This document shows positions 20,583 to 32,525 of a stretch of DNA of 64,000 bases, piece by piece. Numbering within the stretch: the stretch's first letter is position 1; each line of letters starts with the position of its first letter. Both the position numbers and the translations under genes were made by a program. The stretch is from Mycoplasma sp. CSL7503-lung (GTDB lineage: Bacteria > Bacillota_I > Bacilli_A > Mycoplasmatales > Metamycoplasmataceae): contig NZ_JAOPHP010000001.1 in the NCBI RefSeq assembly GCF_025515455.1, positions 26,657 through 90,656 of the forward strand, given 5' to 3'. Below the pieces are notes generated by a model. The model saw only the letters and a list, made by a program, of their open reading frames with translations, searched no databases and was not told where the DNA came from.

Positions 20583-23500
20583 TTAATTATTATCATCAAA
20601 AATATTTTTGTACTTTGTTGGATATAAATATGATAATTTTTTATTTATTGAACGAAAAGTTCCTGGATTATAAATGGTATCATCATTTCCGAAGTAAGAG
20701 TATTTTTGTGTATCAACAAAAATAAAATTATTTATCTTGTTAGCTGTTCCTTGTTTCACTAAACCTAATAAATCTCCGTTGTAATCATATATTGCAGAAC
20801 CAGAAGAACCACTATATAGGTCGAAATATTCAACCTCGGAATAAACTGCACCATTAAATGATTTAGAAACATTTGTTGGTGAACTAAAATGCACTTTAAT
20901 AGAATTTACACCATATAAATATTCTCTATATCTTGAAGCTTGTACATCACCGTATGGATTTAGTGTTGGAACTTTTGGTATAGAACTAATATATGCATTT
21001 AAATTTGTAAATGAATTTATATATCTAGATAATTTAGAAATTTTGAGAGGTTTTAAATTTTTAAAATTTAAAACATGATTTATTGCATTTTTTTCTTGTA
21101 TAGTTAAAACCTTTCCATCAATAGGTTGCGATAAATCTTTACCTTCGAATTTTTTAAAAATAGGTTCAAAATCTACAATTGCTATTAATAAATCAGCACG
21201 ATTTTTTTCTTGTTCCATGTAAGATGTATCAGCGTAATTTTTGTAATTTTCATTTTCAGGTGTTCTAGTTTGCTCAATTCCCATGTTATTTTTAAATTTA
21301 TCAAATATATTTTTGTTATTATTAGTAAAATCCACTATCATTTCGTACTTAATAGCTTGATTTTTATCAGAAAAATCAAAATTATATGCATTCCCGTTTA
21401 CATCTATATTATCAATGTTTTCGGGCTTATAATAAACCGGTTGATTTTTATTTTCAACATTTTTTGACATTAAAGTAGGTGCTAAAAATTCACCTTTTGC
21501 AATTGATAAAACTTCGTTACCACTTTTGCTTTTTGATATTGTAGCCATATTTGCATTTTCAGACCTTAACGTTACTCAAACGTGATAATTAGAGAAAGTT
21601 CAAAAACGATAATCATTTGGGTCGTCATTTACTTTAGCAAAAATATTTCATGTACCATCCGATTTATTAGAAAGTGAATATGCACGACTTCTACCTTCTT
21701 GTATACCTTTTGAAACATCTTCTTTAAATAAACGTTTTGAAATTTCTTCAGGTTTTGGAGAATCAACTAGATGATTTTCGATGTTTCTAACTCTTACATA
21801 CTCATTCTCACCTTTTTCTTCTTTTTTAAGTTCCTTTTCTTTTAGTTCATATGTGTCATTATATGCTGTAGCGCTAGTTTGTATTGATAATTCATCTAAC
21901 TTTTCGTTTTCTTTAAAACTTAAAGCTTTTGTTTGGCTAGTTTTAGGTTGTATTCAATAAACAAATAAATCTGCTGTATTTAAATAAATAGAACGGTTAG
22001 ATGATGAATTATGTTCTCAAGTTGTATTATTTAAAGTTACATCATTATTTCTTGTTTTTATTTTTAATTTTAATATGTTGTTATCTGATAGTTCTAAATT
22101 AAAACTAACCAATGATCTTATTTTAGAAGCTATATTTGATTGAAAATTATTATTTTCAGAACTTAAGTTATACATAAAATCAACATCATTTATAACTTTG
22201 TCATTCAATATATTTTTATATGATACAGGTATAGTTACTCTTGAGTTAACATCATTAAATTCACTTCAATGTAATGCGTTTTGAGGATTTGGATTAAATT
22301 CAAATGTTATTCAAAAAATCACATCTTCATTTGGTATTTGATTTAAATTTACTATCGAATTTAAATCTTTTGTTATTATTGCTAAGTCTTTTTCTTTAGT
22401 AATTTTGAAAGGTTGTTTAGCTAAATAATCTCTTGTTTTAAATCAATGTAAGGATTGTTCGACATTATTTTTAATGATTTTATAATCTACAAACTCTGAA
22501 CCTGATGGTTTTTGTCTATTTTTATACAAACTTTTTAAGTTATGGACTTCATAATTATAGTTTATTAAAGTAGATAAATTATTGATAGAAAAAGGTACTT
22601 TATTTTTGTTGGTTTGATTATTCTCGAATAATTCTTTTTTGTTTAAGTTTAAATTAGAAAAATCAACATTATTTCTTTCAGATGCATCTAAATTATTATA
22701 TAACTGGTCACTTAACTTTTCATCATTATTTCAATTGAAATTAAAGTTAAAATATGAGTTTGTATTATAGTTAATTTTATCAATTACATTTATATATTCA
22801 TCGTTTGAAACTATATCTAATGAACTTAATTTATATTGTATTTGTTCTTGTAAACCATTTAAATTAAATTTTCATAATTTATCGAAAGGAACATAAACTC
22901 TTTTAATTTTTTGAACCCTATTTTTGTCATCAAATTTTTCGTGTTCATTTTCTATTACTTTTTCTCCGGGTCCAAATAAACTTTCTGTTGTGTGAGATTT
23001 TTCTTGATACACCTTTTGTTTTGCTTCAAAAGTTAAAACAAAAATTTTATCTTTTAAGTATATCAATTTATCTTCATCTCAATTTAATGAAATTGATCCA
23101 AAAATATTTTTATTACTTTCATCTTTGTAAAGATTAAAATTATTAATTTCTAAATTTTTAATTGGTGTATCAACAATTATATTTTTACCATTTAAAGATA
23201 TTAAATAATTTTTATTATTTGTCTCAAGTGCAGTAACTACATATTTAGATATTCTTTTGTCTAAATCAGAATTATTGATGACCAATTTGTTTCCTTGTTC
23301 CAAATTAGCATTAACTCATTTTGATCAATTTTTGTTTTCATTTCAGCTTTTTATTAAGATTCTTGGGTTATTTATACTTATATTAAAATCGTTATTTAAA
23401 GTAAATTTTGTATTATTTCCAGAACGCTCTATTTCACTAAAATTAAGTTCAGATTCATAAGTTATATTTTCATCTTCTTTTTGAGTTGTATCATTAGATT

Positions 23501-24458
23501 GATTGTTTAATTCATCAAAATACTTTTTATATGATTCATTAAATTTCAACGATTCTTTTGTTAATTCAACAATATTTTTTATACCTTCATCATTTGCGCT
23601 AAATTCATTTGCACTTTGTAAGCTTCTATATGAAACTCTATCTGAGTCTTTTTTATTTGATAAATGCGAACTTTTGGTACTGTCGACTTTTTCGCTTTCA
23701 ATTTCTTCATCATTTGAAACAATATTTTTTGTTCTAAAAGTAAAATTATATTTTTCTGTATTTAAATTATTAACAGTATCTCCATTTTCTATTCTAATTT
23801 CTTCAATTTGATATTCAGTATTTTCGCTTAAATCATTAAATTTAAAAGTAACTTCTAAAATGTTATTATTTTTACTTGCAACATTTCCTAAGACAAAATT
23901 ATTATTTTTTAATTTTCCAAATATTTTTGAGTTATTTTGATAAATTACTTGATAATTTTCAATTTTTAAATTGTAAATTGCACTATCTGTTGTAAATTGA
24001 GATTCCAACTGGTCCACTTTTAATAGTTGATAATTTACATTATTATCTTTATTACTTTCTCCCTCGATGGGTTGTTCTTTTTCAGGTGTTGATTCACCGG
24101 TGTTCACATCTTCATTTTTTGAGTTTTTTTCAATATCATCAGTTGCTTTGTTATCATCAGTTTGAGTTGTATTATCTTCACCATCATTTTCGCTTGAGGA
24201 TTTTTTATCATTAGATGTTTCTGTTTTTTCTTCATCAACATTATTGTTATTAGAGTTATTATTTTTGTTTAAGATATCAGGAATATTATCCATATTATCT
24301 TGGACAACATCATCTTTTTGATTTTGTTTAGATATATTTTGATCATTAGAATTAGTTTTGCTTGGTTTGCTATACTTATTATTTGTAGAACACGCAACCA
24401 CGGAAAACATTACCAATGAACTTAAAGGGATTATTGTTAAAAGTTTTATTTTTTTCAT
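20583..24458 (-). CDS. DUF31 (MIP-like) serine protease lipoprotein
   Basis: 1291 residues in one frame once TGA is Trp. The signal peptide ends SVVAC with lipobox Cys23, so the protein is a surface lipoprotein. Residues about 30-130 are an Asn/Asp/Ser/Glu linker. A large middle region (about 130-900) is unassigned. The C-terminal trypsin-like domain has His959 (SNYHVWV), a candidate Asp1089 (RADLLIAIVDF) and Ser1219 (SGSSGSAIYD). Family DUF31 includes mycoplasma immunoglobulin protease MIP, which cuts the heavy chain of antibody held by MIB. No MIB-like gene is adjacent; the long N-terminal half might supply binding instead (inference). The start is ATG 24458 after GAAAGGT; an in-frame TTG 15 bp earlier is less likely. 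It is transcribed divergently from the papain-like protease. Confidence 0.8.
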
Positions 24459-24520
24459 TTTTTTACCTTTCAAATTAATGTTTTTATTTTACTACTTTTA
24501 TTTTTATATGTTTAAATATA

Positions 24521-24541
24521 GCTAAAAAATTAATTTTTAGC
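24521..24541. repeat. Palindrome in divergent protease promoter region
   Basis: GCTAAAAA / TTTTTAGC separated by TTAA, followed by a T-run on the plus strand. It could be an operator or a terminator-like hairpin between the two divergent protease genes. Confidence 0.45.
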
Positions 24542-24580
24542 GGTTTTTTGTTGTTCTAAAATGCAACCAAATATACAATG

Positions 24581-24627
24581 TATCACAAATGAAAAATTAT
24601 TCCTCTTTGTGATATACTTATCACAAA
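24581..24627. promoter_or_regulatory. Three TATCACAAA boxes at the papain-protease promoter
   Basis: The nonamer TATCACAAA occurs at 24581-24589, in inverted orientation at 24606-24614, and again directly at 24619-24627. All lie within 70 bp upstream of the papain-like protease ATG and around a TATACT -10-like box (24613-24618). This spacing suggests a regulator-binding site, though no regulator can be named. Confidence 0.5.
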
Positions 24628-24647
24628 AATTAAATAAGAGGAAAATT

Positions 24648-26888
24648 ATGAAAAAAAGACATTTTTTTAGTAGTATTCTGGTAGGCACTGGCGCTTTAAC
24701 ATCAAGCATTTCAGTAGCTACAACAAGTAATAACGAAAATAGTTTGCCAGCAAAATATGATGGTAGAGAAAAGGGCTATATTACACCAATTAGACATCAA
24801 GGACTTTTAAATTTATGTTGAGCTTATTCAACGATAGGAGTTAGCGAAATAAACATCATAAAAAAAGGATTATTTGTTTCGCCTGATACTCTTGATTTAT
24901 CAGAAAAAAACTTGGCTTACAAAACTCTAAATAGAGGCGTAGGAGAAGATTCGCTTCATAATACTGATTTTGATAATAATTCTACTTTATTTTGAGATAA
25001 AAGCGGTTCATCACCTACGTACGCAGGATATTCTCTCTTGCAATGAAATAAATTGAGAAATGAAAGTGATGACGAATGAGAAAACATTGGTAATACCACT
25101 AACTTTATACTTAAAGATTTTATAAAAATCCCTGATAAAAACACCGTATCGAAAGAAAAAAGCATAGACGAAATTAAGATTGCAATTCAAAATTATGGTG
25201 CAGCTTCGTTCTCTTTTTCCGCTGTTGATGTACTAAGTAATAAAGGTTATAATTTTTATAACACAGAAGCTGATAAATATAAAAATTCTAGCCATATAAC
25301 TCATGCAGCGACCATAACAGGTTGAGATGATACTATTTCAAAAGAAAAATTTAGTTCCGACACGACTCAAGACGGTGCTTGAATAGTTAAGAATTCATGA
25401 GGCACAAACTCGGGTGAAAATGGATACTTTTATTTATCGTATGATTCTAATATTTCTGAGCTATTCACGCTAGATTACACAAACAAATCAACTTATGAAA
25501 ACAATTATTACTATGATGGTTCTTTCAAAGATATTTATGGTGATAATTTTAAAGAAGCTGCAGTAACCTTTCAAGCTAAAAAAGGTGATAAAAATCATAA
25601 AGAACAATTAAAGGCAATAAATATTGGTTTTGAAGGTTTAGATAGCGAAATAGAAATTAAAATATATAAAAAAACCGAAAATCCTAATCCTAGAAATTTA
25701 AAATTAGGTAGATTAGTTTATACTCAAAAAAAATATTTTCATAATGACGGTTTGAGAACTATTGATTTAAATGAATCTATTAACATAGAGCAAGGTGAAT
25801 GATTTACTGTGGTTGCTAAAATAAATAACAATAAAAACGCATATGCTAAACTAAAATTCTCTGAAGAATTAAATACACAAAACGATTTTAGTTTCGTTAA
25901 TCAAAATGGAGAATGAAAATCTAGCCAGAAAGTTTATAACGGTGCAACGGCCCGTATCAAGGTGTTCACTAATTCAGAATATATAAATAACTCATCCAAC
26001 ACCACAACCAAAGACCTTAAATACGCTAAAGTTAGTTTAAACAAATATGACTATCATTTAGGCCAAGAACACGGTGATGATTTTATAAACGTTGAATATA
26101 AGGGTAAAAAATTAATTTTAAATCAAGATTATAAACTTGAATACCAAGAAGTTTTAGATAAAGAAGGTGGATTTTACTATGATATAGCGAATTGTGGATA
26201 TAATAAAGTTAAAATTATTGGTATAGGTGATTATTCAGGCGTGAATTATGCGTTTTTAACTATAAGAAAAGGTTTAGAACATAAATATAATCCATATAAT
26301 TCAATAACAATCGCTAATGACATTAATGACGCTAGCGAAATTAAGTTAAAAAAAGGATGAACAATTTTAAATCCATCAAAATTAAATGAAGGTAATAATG
26401 TTGTTAATATCATATATAATGGAGATGATGAAAAATATTATAAAACCAATCAAACTAACTTAACTTTAATTCGTGAAAACTTAAACCAAGATCAAATTGA
26501 TAGTCAAAAAGCAAAAAAACAAGAAAATTCCAAAGCTACAATTATTGAAAAAAATAACAAAAAAGAAGAAAATAAAAACAATACATCTTCAACCACGGAA
26601 GAAAATCAAGTTGATATTGAAAATTCTAATAATAATTCAAACGAATCGATGGAAAACCAAAGTTCTAATGCCAATTACAAAGAAAAAAACAAGAAAATTC
26701 CAAAGCAGAAAAAAAGTGAAAATAAACAACCTATAGCTTCTCAAAATAAATTTAATAAAAATAAAAAAGCCAAAAGTTTTATAAAAACAAAATTAGGAAT
26801 TTTTACAATAATATCTAGTTCCATAGTCGCTCTTTTAAGTATTTTTATACCCATATATTATTTTTTAAGAAAGAAAAATAGAAAATAA
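24648..26888 (+). CDS. Papain-like C1 cysteine protease, CysP-like, membrane anchored
   Basis: 746 residues. It opens with a signal peptide (KKRHFFSSILVGTGAL). The catalytic set is intact: Cys57 in QGLLNLCWAY, His219 in SHITHAATITGW, Asn249 in WIVKNSWGTNSG. Residues about 300-420 match the lectin-like domain that follows the C1 domain in other bacterial peptidases (AINIGFEGL, GRLVYTQKKYFHNDG). After an Ig-like region comes an Asn/Lys linker, one membrane helix near the C-terminus and a basic tail (FLRKKNRK). It therefore faces outward. CysP of M. gallisepticum and M. synoviae is a C1 protease that cleaves chicken IgG; orthology is an inference. The ribosome binding site is AAGAGG. Confidence 0.85.
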
Positions 26889-26961
26889 CGTGAACCCTTA
26901 AATTTAGCATTTTTATTTATAAATTTAATTTATGTGTATAATAATATAGGAAATATACATT

Positions 26962-27054
26962 ATGAATAAAGAATTAATAGATATAAAAGCCAACCAATAT
27001 ATATATATATATATATATGAAATAGTCAAATTTCTAATACTTTCGAAAAAATAA
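26962..27054 (+). CDS. Short leader ORF carrying an AT repeat
   Basis: 30 codons from ATG 26962, with AGGAA upstream. The (AT)11 tract encodes alternating Tyr-Ile. In the present state it ends at TAA 27052. Losing one AT unit would shift it into the frame that reads on (NSQISNTFEKIIKPYLW) to TAA 27072, 17 bp before the methylase start. It may be a leader peptide or the remnant of a gene start. Protein function unknown. Confidence 0.35.
   Translation: MNKELIDIKANQYIYIYIYEIVKFLILSKK
26997..27018. repeat. (AT)11 dinucleotide repeat
   Basis: 22 bp of uninterrupted AT, 73 bp upstream of the cytosine methylase. It lies inside a short ORF, so slippage would change that ORF's frame. Confidence 0.9.
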
Positions 27055-27090
27055 TAAAACCATATTTATGATAAATGTGGTTATTTTTTA
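27046..27090 (+). terminator. Terminator-like hairpin abutting methylase start
   Basis: The stem AACCATATTT / AAATGTGGTT (one G-T pair), extended by A-run and T-run, ends with TTTTTTA directly before ATG 27091. No ribosome binding site fits between them. It may attenuate methylase expression. Confidence 0.6.
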
Positions 27091-28335
27091 ATGCAAAAAA
27101 ATAGAATTAAAGTATTAGAAACATTTTCAGGGATTGGCGCACAAAACAAAGCAATGAAGCAACTGAATAAAAAATACAATAAAAAAATATTTGAAATTAA
27201 AGCAATTGCTGATTGAGATGTTAGAGCTAATATAAGTTATGCTCAAATGCATCATAATTTAGAAAATAAATATTTAAAAATATTACAACAGCACAATTTA
27301 AATACAGAAGAGGAAATAAATTTCTTTTTAAATAAATACACGATTTCTTTAGATTCTAAAAAACCTTCAAAAATAACTCAAAAAGACTACGAATTTAAAC
27401 AATATTTAGCAGCATCGATATTATTGACTAATAATCAAGTTGATATTACTAAATTGGATGCAAATATATTAGAAAAAGAAAAAATTGATTTAATAACATA
27501 TTCTTTCCCTTGTCAAGGATTATCCGTTGCGAGCATGGGTAAAGCTAAAGGAATAAATAATGTCCAATCAACATCCAATTTAGTATGAGAAATTTATAGA
27601 ATTTTAAACGAATCCAAAGAAAAGCCAAAATATTTAGTTATGGAAAACGTAAAAAATTTATTATCTCAAAAATTCATAAAAGAATACAAAGATTGAAAAA
27701 AAGTTTTGAAAAAATTAGGATATAAAACTTTTACTGCTATTATAAACGCTTTGGATTCAGGTTCAATACAAAAAAGAGAGCGTGTTTTTGCAATTTCAAT
27801 TTCGAATGACCTAAAAAGCCCTTTTAAAAATGATCAAGAATTTAAAAAATATTTAGATAAAAAAATGGAAAAGAAAAAATTAAACATAAAAAATAGAGAA
27901 AAATATTTTAACAAAATTTTTGATTTTGAATTTAATGAAAAAAACGACGATTTTATAATCAATAACACTCCATCACGAGAAAGAATGATTCAATTGCAAA
28001 TTGAAAAAAAGAAAGTTTTAAATAACTCTAAAAATTTTGTGATTGATACGGTAACAACAAAACAAGATAGAATACCAAATGTAGGTATTATTGAATATAA
28101 AAATAATAAAGACAATAAACTACCTTATAGATTCATTTCAACCAAAGAAGCCTATATGTTAATGGGATTTGAAGATAAGGATTTTGATAGTTTGAAAAAT
28201 TTAATAAAAAAGAATATTTTAACTAAAGAATCGCTATACCGTCAAGCTGGTAATTCAATAGTTGTACAAGCTATAAAAAATATATTTGAAACAATTAAAG
28301 AAATAGAGGATTTAAACTATGAAAAAAATGACTAA
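27091..28335 (+). CDS. DNA cytosine-5 methyltransferase
   Basis: 414 residues. C5-MTase motifs in order: I ETFSGIGAQ (residues 10-18), IV SFPCQGLS (catalytic Cys), VI VMENVKN, VIII QKRERVFAI, and X RQAGNSIVV at the C-terminus. The target recognition region lies between VIII and IX, about residues 245-355. It methylates cytosine at an unknown site using SAM. Its last codons overlap the start of the DUF262 gene by 17 bp, so both are made from one message. No dedicated type II endonuclease gene is seen. The partner is the likely effector. Confidence 0.92.
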
Positions 28336-31300
28336 AGAAGCTCAAAATATAATTAAAAATCAAGGTGTTGAACTTTGATCGATAAATACTGACATAGATA
28401 ATTATTTTGACTTTTTAAGAAATAATGATGTTAAGAAATATTTAAATGATAACTTTTTAGTAAAAATACTAAATCACAAAAACTTATACGGAGAAAACAA
28501 AAATATAAATGGAGTTTATTCTCTAAACATAATTGATAAAGAAAGTGAAGTTAAAAAGCTCGCTCTTTATAAAGAGAATTTATCAATTAGTACATACAAT
28601 CAAATCATAAATGTTTTATTAGGACTCAAAATTCTTGATTTATACAAAAATGATTCTTATAAATTCAATATCCACTTTAGCAAAATAATTCAAAGTAAAG
28701 AAAATTTAATCGATGGATTTAAAGAATATATTAAGTTTTATATCAAGACTTATTCTAAACCATATTTATTTGACGTAATAGATAATGCTATTCTCGAAGA
28801 AAAAACTTTATTTAATTCAAATGAAGATACGCAAGTAGTGAGAATGTTAACCAATATTTACGTTAAATTTGATTCAAAAGAATCTAATTTTATTGATTTC
28901 TTAAAACTAAAAGCGAAAAATATAAATTATTTTGAATACTTTTATAATGAGTACTTCAAACAATATGACGATATATTAATTTTGTTAAATGATAATTTAT
29001 CTTCTTTCTACGAAGATTATGAAGTAAAAGATTATTCATGGGTTAAGAAAAAAGTAGAAGACTTTAAATCTTGAAGTGAAACTTATCGTTTAATGAAAGA
29101 ATTAGATATCGAAAAGAACGCATTATCTAATTTAATCGAAAGAAATGCTAGAGAACAACTTTATAAAGAAGGTAAACCTATTTTTGCACACTTATTTAGT
29201 TTAGGTGAGATTTTAAATGATGGAACAAAATTCTACGTGCCTTCCTTCCAAAGAGTTTATATGTGAAACGGATATTTAGTAGAGGAATTAATAGAAAATA
29301 TTTATTCAAGTTTACAAAACAAAAATAAAACAAATAAAGAACAATATGCATTCTTTAATAATATTATTTTATCTTTTTCACGTACTAATGTCGAAATATT
29401 GGATGGTCAACAAAGATTGATGACATTTATAATTTTATTGACTGTTTTATTGAAATTATCTTTAGTGTTTTTAGATGCATTCAGAGAAGAAGAATACATT
29501 TTAGATAACGAAGATTATCAAAATTTATTACTTTTCAGAGATTTTTATTATGATGTAGTTTACAAAAGACGTATTGATGAGTTAAAATCAAACCTTGAAA
29601 CAGGTGATTCAGAAAACTTCGATACAATTCATAGTATATTAGGCGATTTTAATACAAGAGGCGATAATAATTATATAAACAACGCAATAGAGTTATCTAA
29701 AGTTATTAGTTCATATTTTTATAAATTAGACTTAAATGGTTTAAAAAGATTTTCGGAATTTGTAATTTTCACACTTAAAAATGTCAAATTTACTACAACT
29801 ATTTTTACAGAAATTTATGATAATCCAACAGAAAAGATTAATATTTTCAAAAATATCAACTTGCATAGTAAAGAATTAAGTGTTTTAGATCTAGTTAAAA
29901 GTAGTTTAATCACTTATTTTGATAACTATAACTTGCAAAATAAAGATATAAGCATCGAAACAATAGTTAACTTAAATAAAAACATATTTGATAAATATTT
30001 TAGAAAAAACCAAAAAGAAACTAAAGATGCAGACATGAATCTTTTAGAATTATTTTATAATTCGATTTATGTTTCAAACAACTGATTTGCAGAAAAAAGA
30101 GTTATAGAAGATAAATTTAGCATTTCAAAAAACTCAATTATATATAATAAGTTTGAAGAATTAACATCTAAAATTAATTCAACTATAGAAGATGATAAAT
30201 ACGAAGAATTTTATTTAATTTTCTTCAAGAAAATAGTTTATTTTGAATTTGCAAGAACTGGACATTTAAACAATTTAGATAATATAGTAAATAAAACTCT
30301 TAATAACGGTTTAACAAAAGAACAAATAAAATGATTTAATGATTTTAAATCTACTTTGCTTGAATTTCCTGTTTTATCATATCAAATATACAATTTAACA
30401 AATGACGGAAACTCAAAAGTGTTTACACCTCTAATTTTTACAATTTTAAACAAATTTAATTTCTTTAATGCTCAAATAGAAGACATTAAAAAATACGTAA
30501 CAAGAATTAGCAAATTAGTATACGAATTAGAACGTTTTGAATTCTTATGAAAAAACACAAATTTTGCCGGTGAATCTTTAGGTAAAAAAATAATTGAATT
30601 AAGTAAACTTTTCTTAGATAAAGGTCAATTGGACAACATAAAACAAATTGATGATATTGAATTTGAATCGAAATTAAAATTATTCAAAGAGGCTTTATTT
30701 AGTATTCACCCAGAACTTAAATCATCATTGTATATTAATCCTGAAACAGGTGAATATAGATCAAATGAAGTTCTTAGAGAAAAATTAAATGAAACATATA
30801 ATAATCATAACTTAGAAAAAAGTGATCTTAAAATCAACAATAACGAAAGAAAAATATTACTAGCAAGAATTAATTCATTTATTTTAAATAACTATAATAA
30901 ATTTGAAAATGAATTCACTTCTGTTAATAAATTTGATGATTTTAAAATAAATTATGGCTACGAGTCAATTATTAATAAAACTAACTTAGAATTAGACGAT
31001 CCAAACGAAGAATATGATGATAAAGAAATAATGAATTACATTCATAAAATAGGTAATGGTTCTTTATTTAATGAAAAAACAATCAAAGCGTTTAATACAA
31101 AAAATTCTAAATCAAAAGAAACATATAAAGTTTCTGAAAATAACTTAATTTTATTTGGAGATAATTTTAAATTGGACAAAAATATATCATTGTCACAATT
31201 AAATACAAAAGATTTAGATGAATATGAATTACTACATAAAAAGATCAAAATTAATAGCTATGAAGCTAAAGAATATTTTGATAATATAAACAAAAGAAGT

Positions 31301-31348
31301 GATCAAATAATAAATATATTAATGGAATTATTCGGATATAAGGATTAA
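28319..31348 (+). CDS. DUF262/DUF1524-like (GmrSD-type) protein
   Basis: 1009 residues in one frame. The N-terminal 290 or so residues are unassigned. The DUF262 core follows: VPSFQRVYMWNG near residue 310 and LDGQQRLMTF near 361, the ParB/sulfiredoxin-fold NTPase motif of GmrS, SspE and BrxU-like proteins. The C-terminal region resembles DUF1524: RKILLARIN, then IGNGSLFNEKT and a KSKETYKVS segment. The His of the HxxP nuclease motif is not evident where expected (YGYESIIN instead). Relatives cut or sense modified phage DNA. Overlap with a C5 methylase suggests a modification-linked defence unit, with the methylase marking self DNA (inference). A terminator follows. Confidence 0.75.
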
Positions 31349-31368
31349 AAAGTCTTAATATCAAATAT

Positions 31369-31401
31369 AAAAAATTAACATTTTTGAATGTTAATTTTTT
31401 A
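31369..31401 (+). terminator. Terminator after DUF262 gene
   Basis: AAAAAATTAACA / TGTTAATTTTTT with a short loop, 20 bp after the stop. Confidence 0.85.
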
Positions 31402-31429
31402 TATTTATATTTACTTCAGAGAATGCTTT

Positions 31430-32323
31430 TTAGTTGTTTTCTTCAACAACTGGTCCATTTAACATCGACTTTAATGTATCCATTATTTTCATTTGAAGTA
31501 AATCATCATTTTCATTGTTTTTTATTTCAGAATTTAGTTTATCTATATTTTCTTTTAATTTTTTAGATCATTCATTTTGGTCTATATTCATTTTTTGTTC
31601 TTTAAAAGCAATATCATATAATTCTTTTAAGGTTTTTAAATAAATTAAATTATAAATAGAAATTAGTTTTTGATTTTTACTATCATCAAAAATCACTTTT
31701 AAATATTCATTATTTTGTGTGTCTTGTTCTTTAATTATTTTCGATATTTCATCAGACAGTTTTAATAATTCTTCAATTGCGTTATTCATCATTTTTTCAA
31801 TTTCAGAAGCGTTATATTTAGAGTTAGATAAATCAATTGTAAAATCTTTTATTAATTTTTGAATCTTTTCTTTGAATTCATTTTCTTTTGATTCATCAAT
31901 AATATTTTTTTCTCTTCATCAATTATTTAATGTTTCTGTTATATATTTGCTACTAAAACCATTGAATAATCCTAAAATTTCATCATTGTATTTTTTTCTT
32001 AATCAATACAAGTCGGTTTCATCAAATTCGTTTTTTGGTTCATCTTTATTTTTCGTATTTGAATTATTTTCTTCTTTTGGTTCTTTATTTTCTTTGGTTT
32101 TTTCTTCTTTTAAAGTTTGATTTATTTTATTATCAATATTTTCAGATATATTATTAGAAGTTATAACAACATTTTCTTTATTTGTTTTTTTGTTAGGTTC
32201 TTTTTGATTATTCATTTTATTGTTGTCATATTTTGATTGATTACTTGCACAACTAAATACCATTAAACTTAATAAAGGTAATGATCCTATAATAAATAAT
32301 AATTTGGCCATTTTTCTTTTCAT
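31430..32323 (-). CDS. Lipoprotein of unknown function
   Basis: 297 residues. Signal peptide with lipobox SLMVFSCAS (Cys25), then about 70 residues of Lys/Asn/Glu-rich linker, then a charged helical domain with coiled-coil character (EEKIQKLIKDF, EISKIIKEQD). It is inserted on the opposite strand between two defence-like genes. The start follows GAGAGGT. This linker plus helical body is typical of variable mycoplasma surface lipoproteins. No function assigned. Confidence 0.7.
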
Positions 32324-32525
32324 TTTTAATACCTCTCTTAAAAATTTAGAATATTATAGCACAATCATTTTTTTAAAAAATAAAAATTAATTAGATCATA
32401 AATAATGAAATTAATACTTTTTATCATCTAATTATTCGTTTTAATTTTTTAGATAAAAATAAAGTAATATAATTAAAATATATTTTAATTATTGTAACAT
32501 TATCATTCGAATAAGGAAGGAAAAA

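Noticed and set aside
24459..24473. In-frame TTG start for the DUF31 protease 15 bp upstream
   Set aside because: That position coincides with the ribosome binding site (GAAAGGT) of ATG 24458, which gives a normal lipoprotein signal peptide.
24561..24647. Upstream extension of the papain-like protease to an earlier ATG at 24561
   Set aside because: It would place 29 residues and the repeated promoter boxes inside the coding region. ATG 24648 has AAGAGG upstream and starts a proper signal peptide.
26497..26736. Lys-rich ORF in another frame inside the papain-like protease gene
   Set aside because: It is a shadow of the low-complexity linker. The main frame continues into the membrane anchor.
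26998..27018. AT tract as a replication origin or DnaA region
   Set aside because: There are no DnaA boxes and no dnaA/dnaN genes nearby. It is a simple dinucleotide repeat.
31872..32120. Plus-strand hydrophobic ORF opposite the lipoprotein gene
   Set aside because: It is an antisense shadow of the Lys/Asn/Glu-rich lipoprotein linker, with no ribosome binding site.
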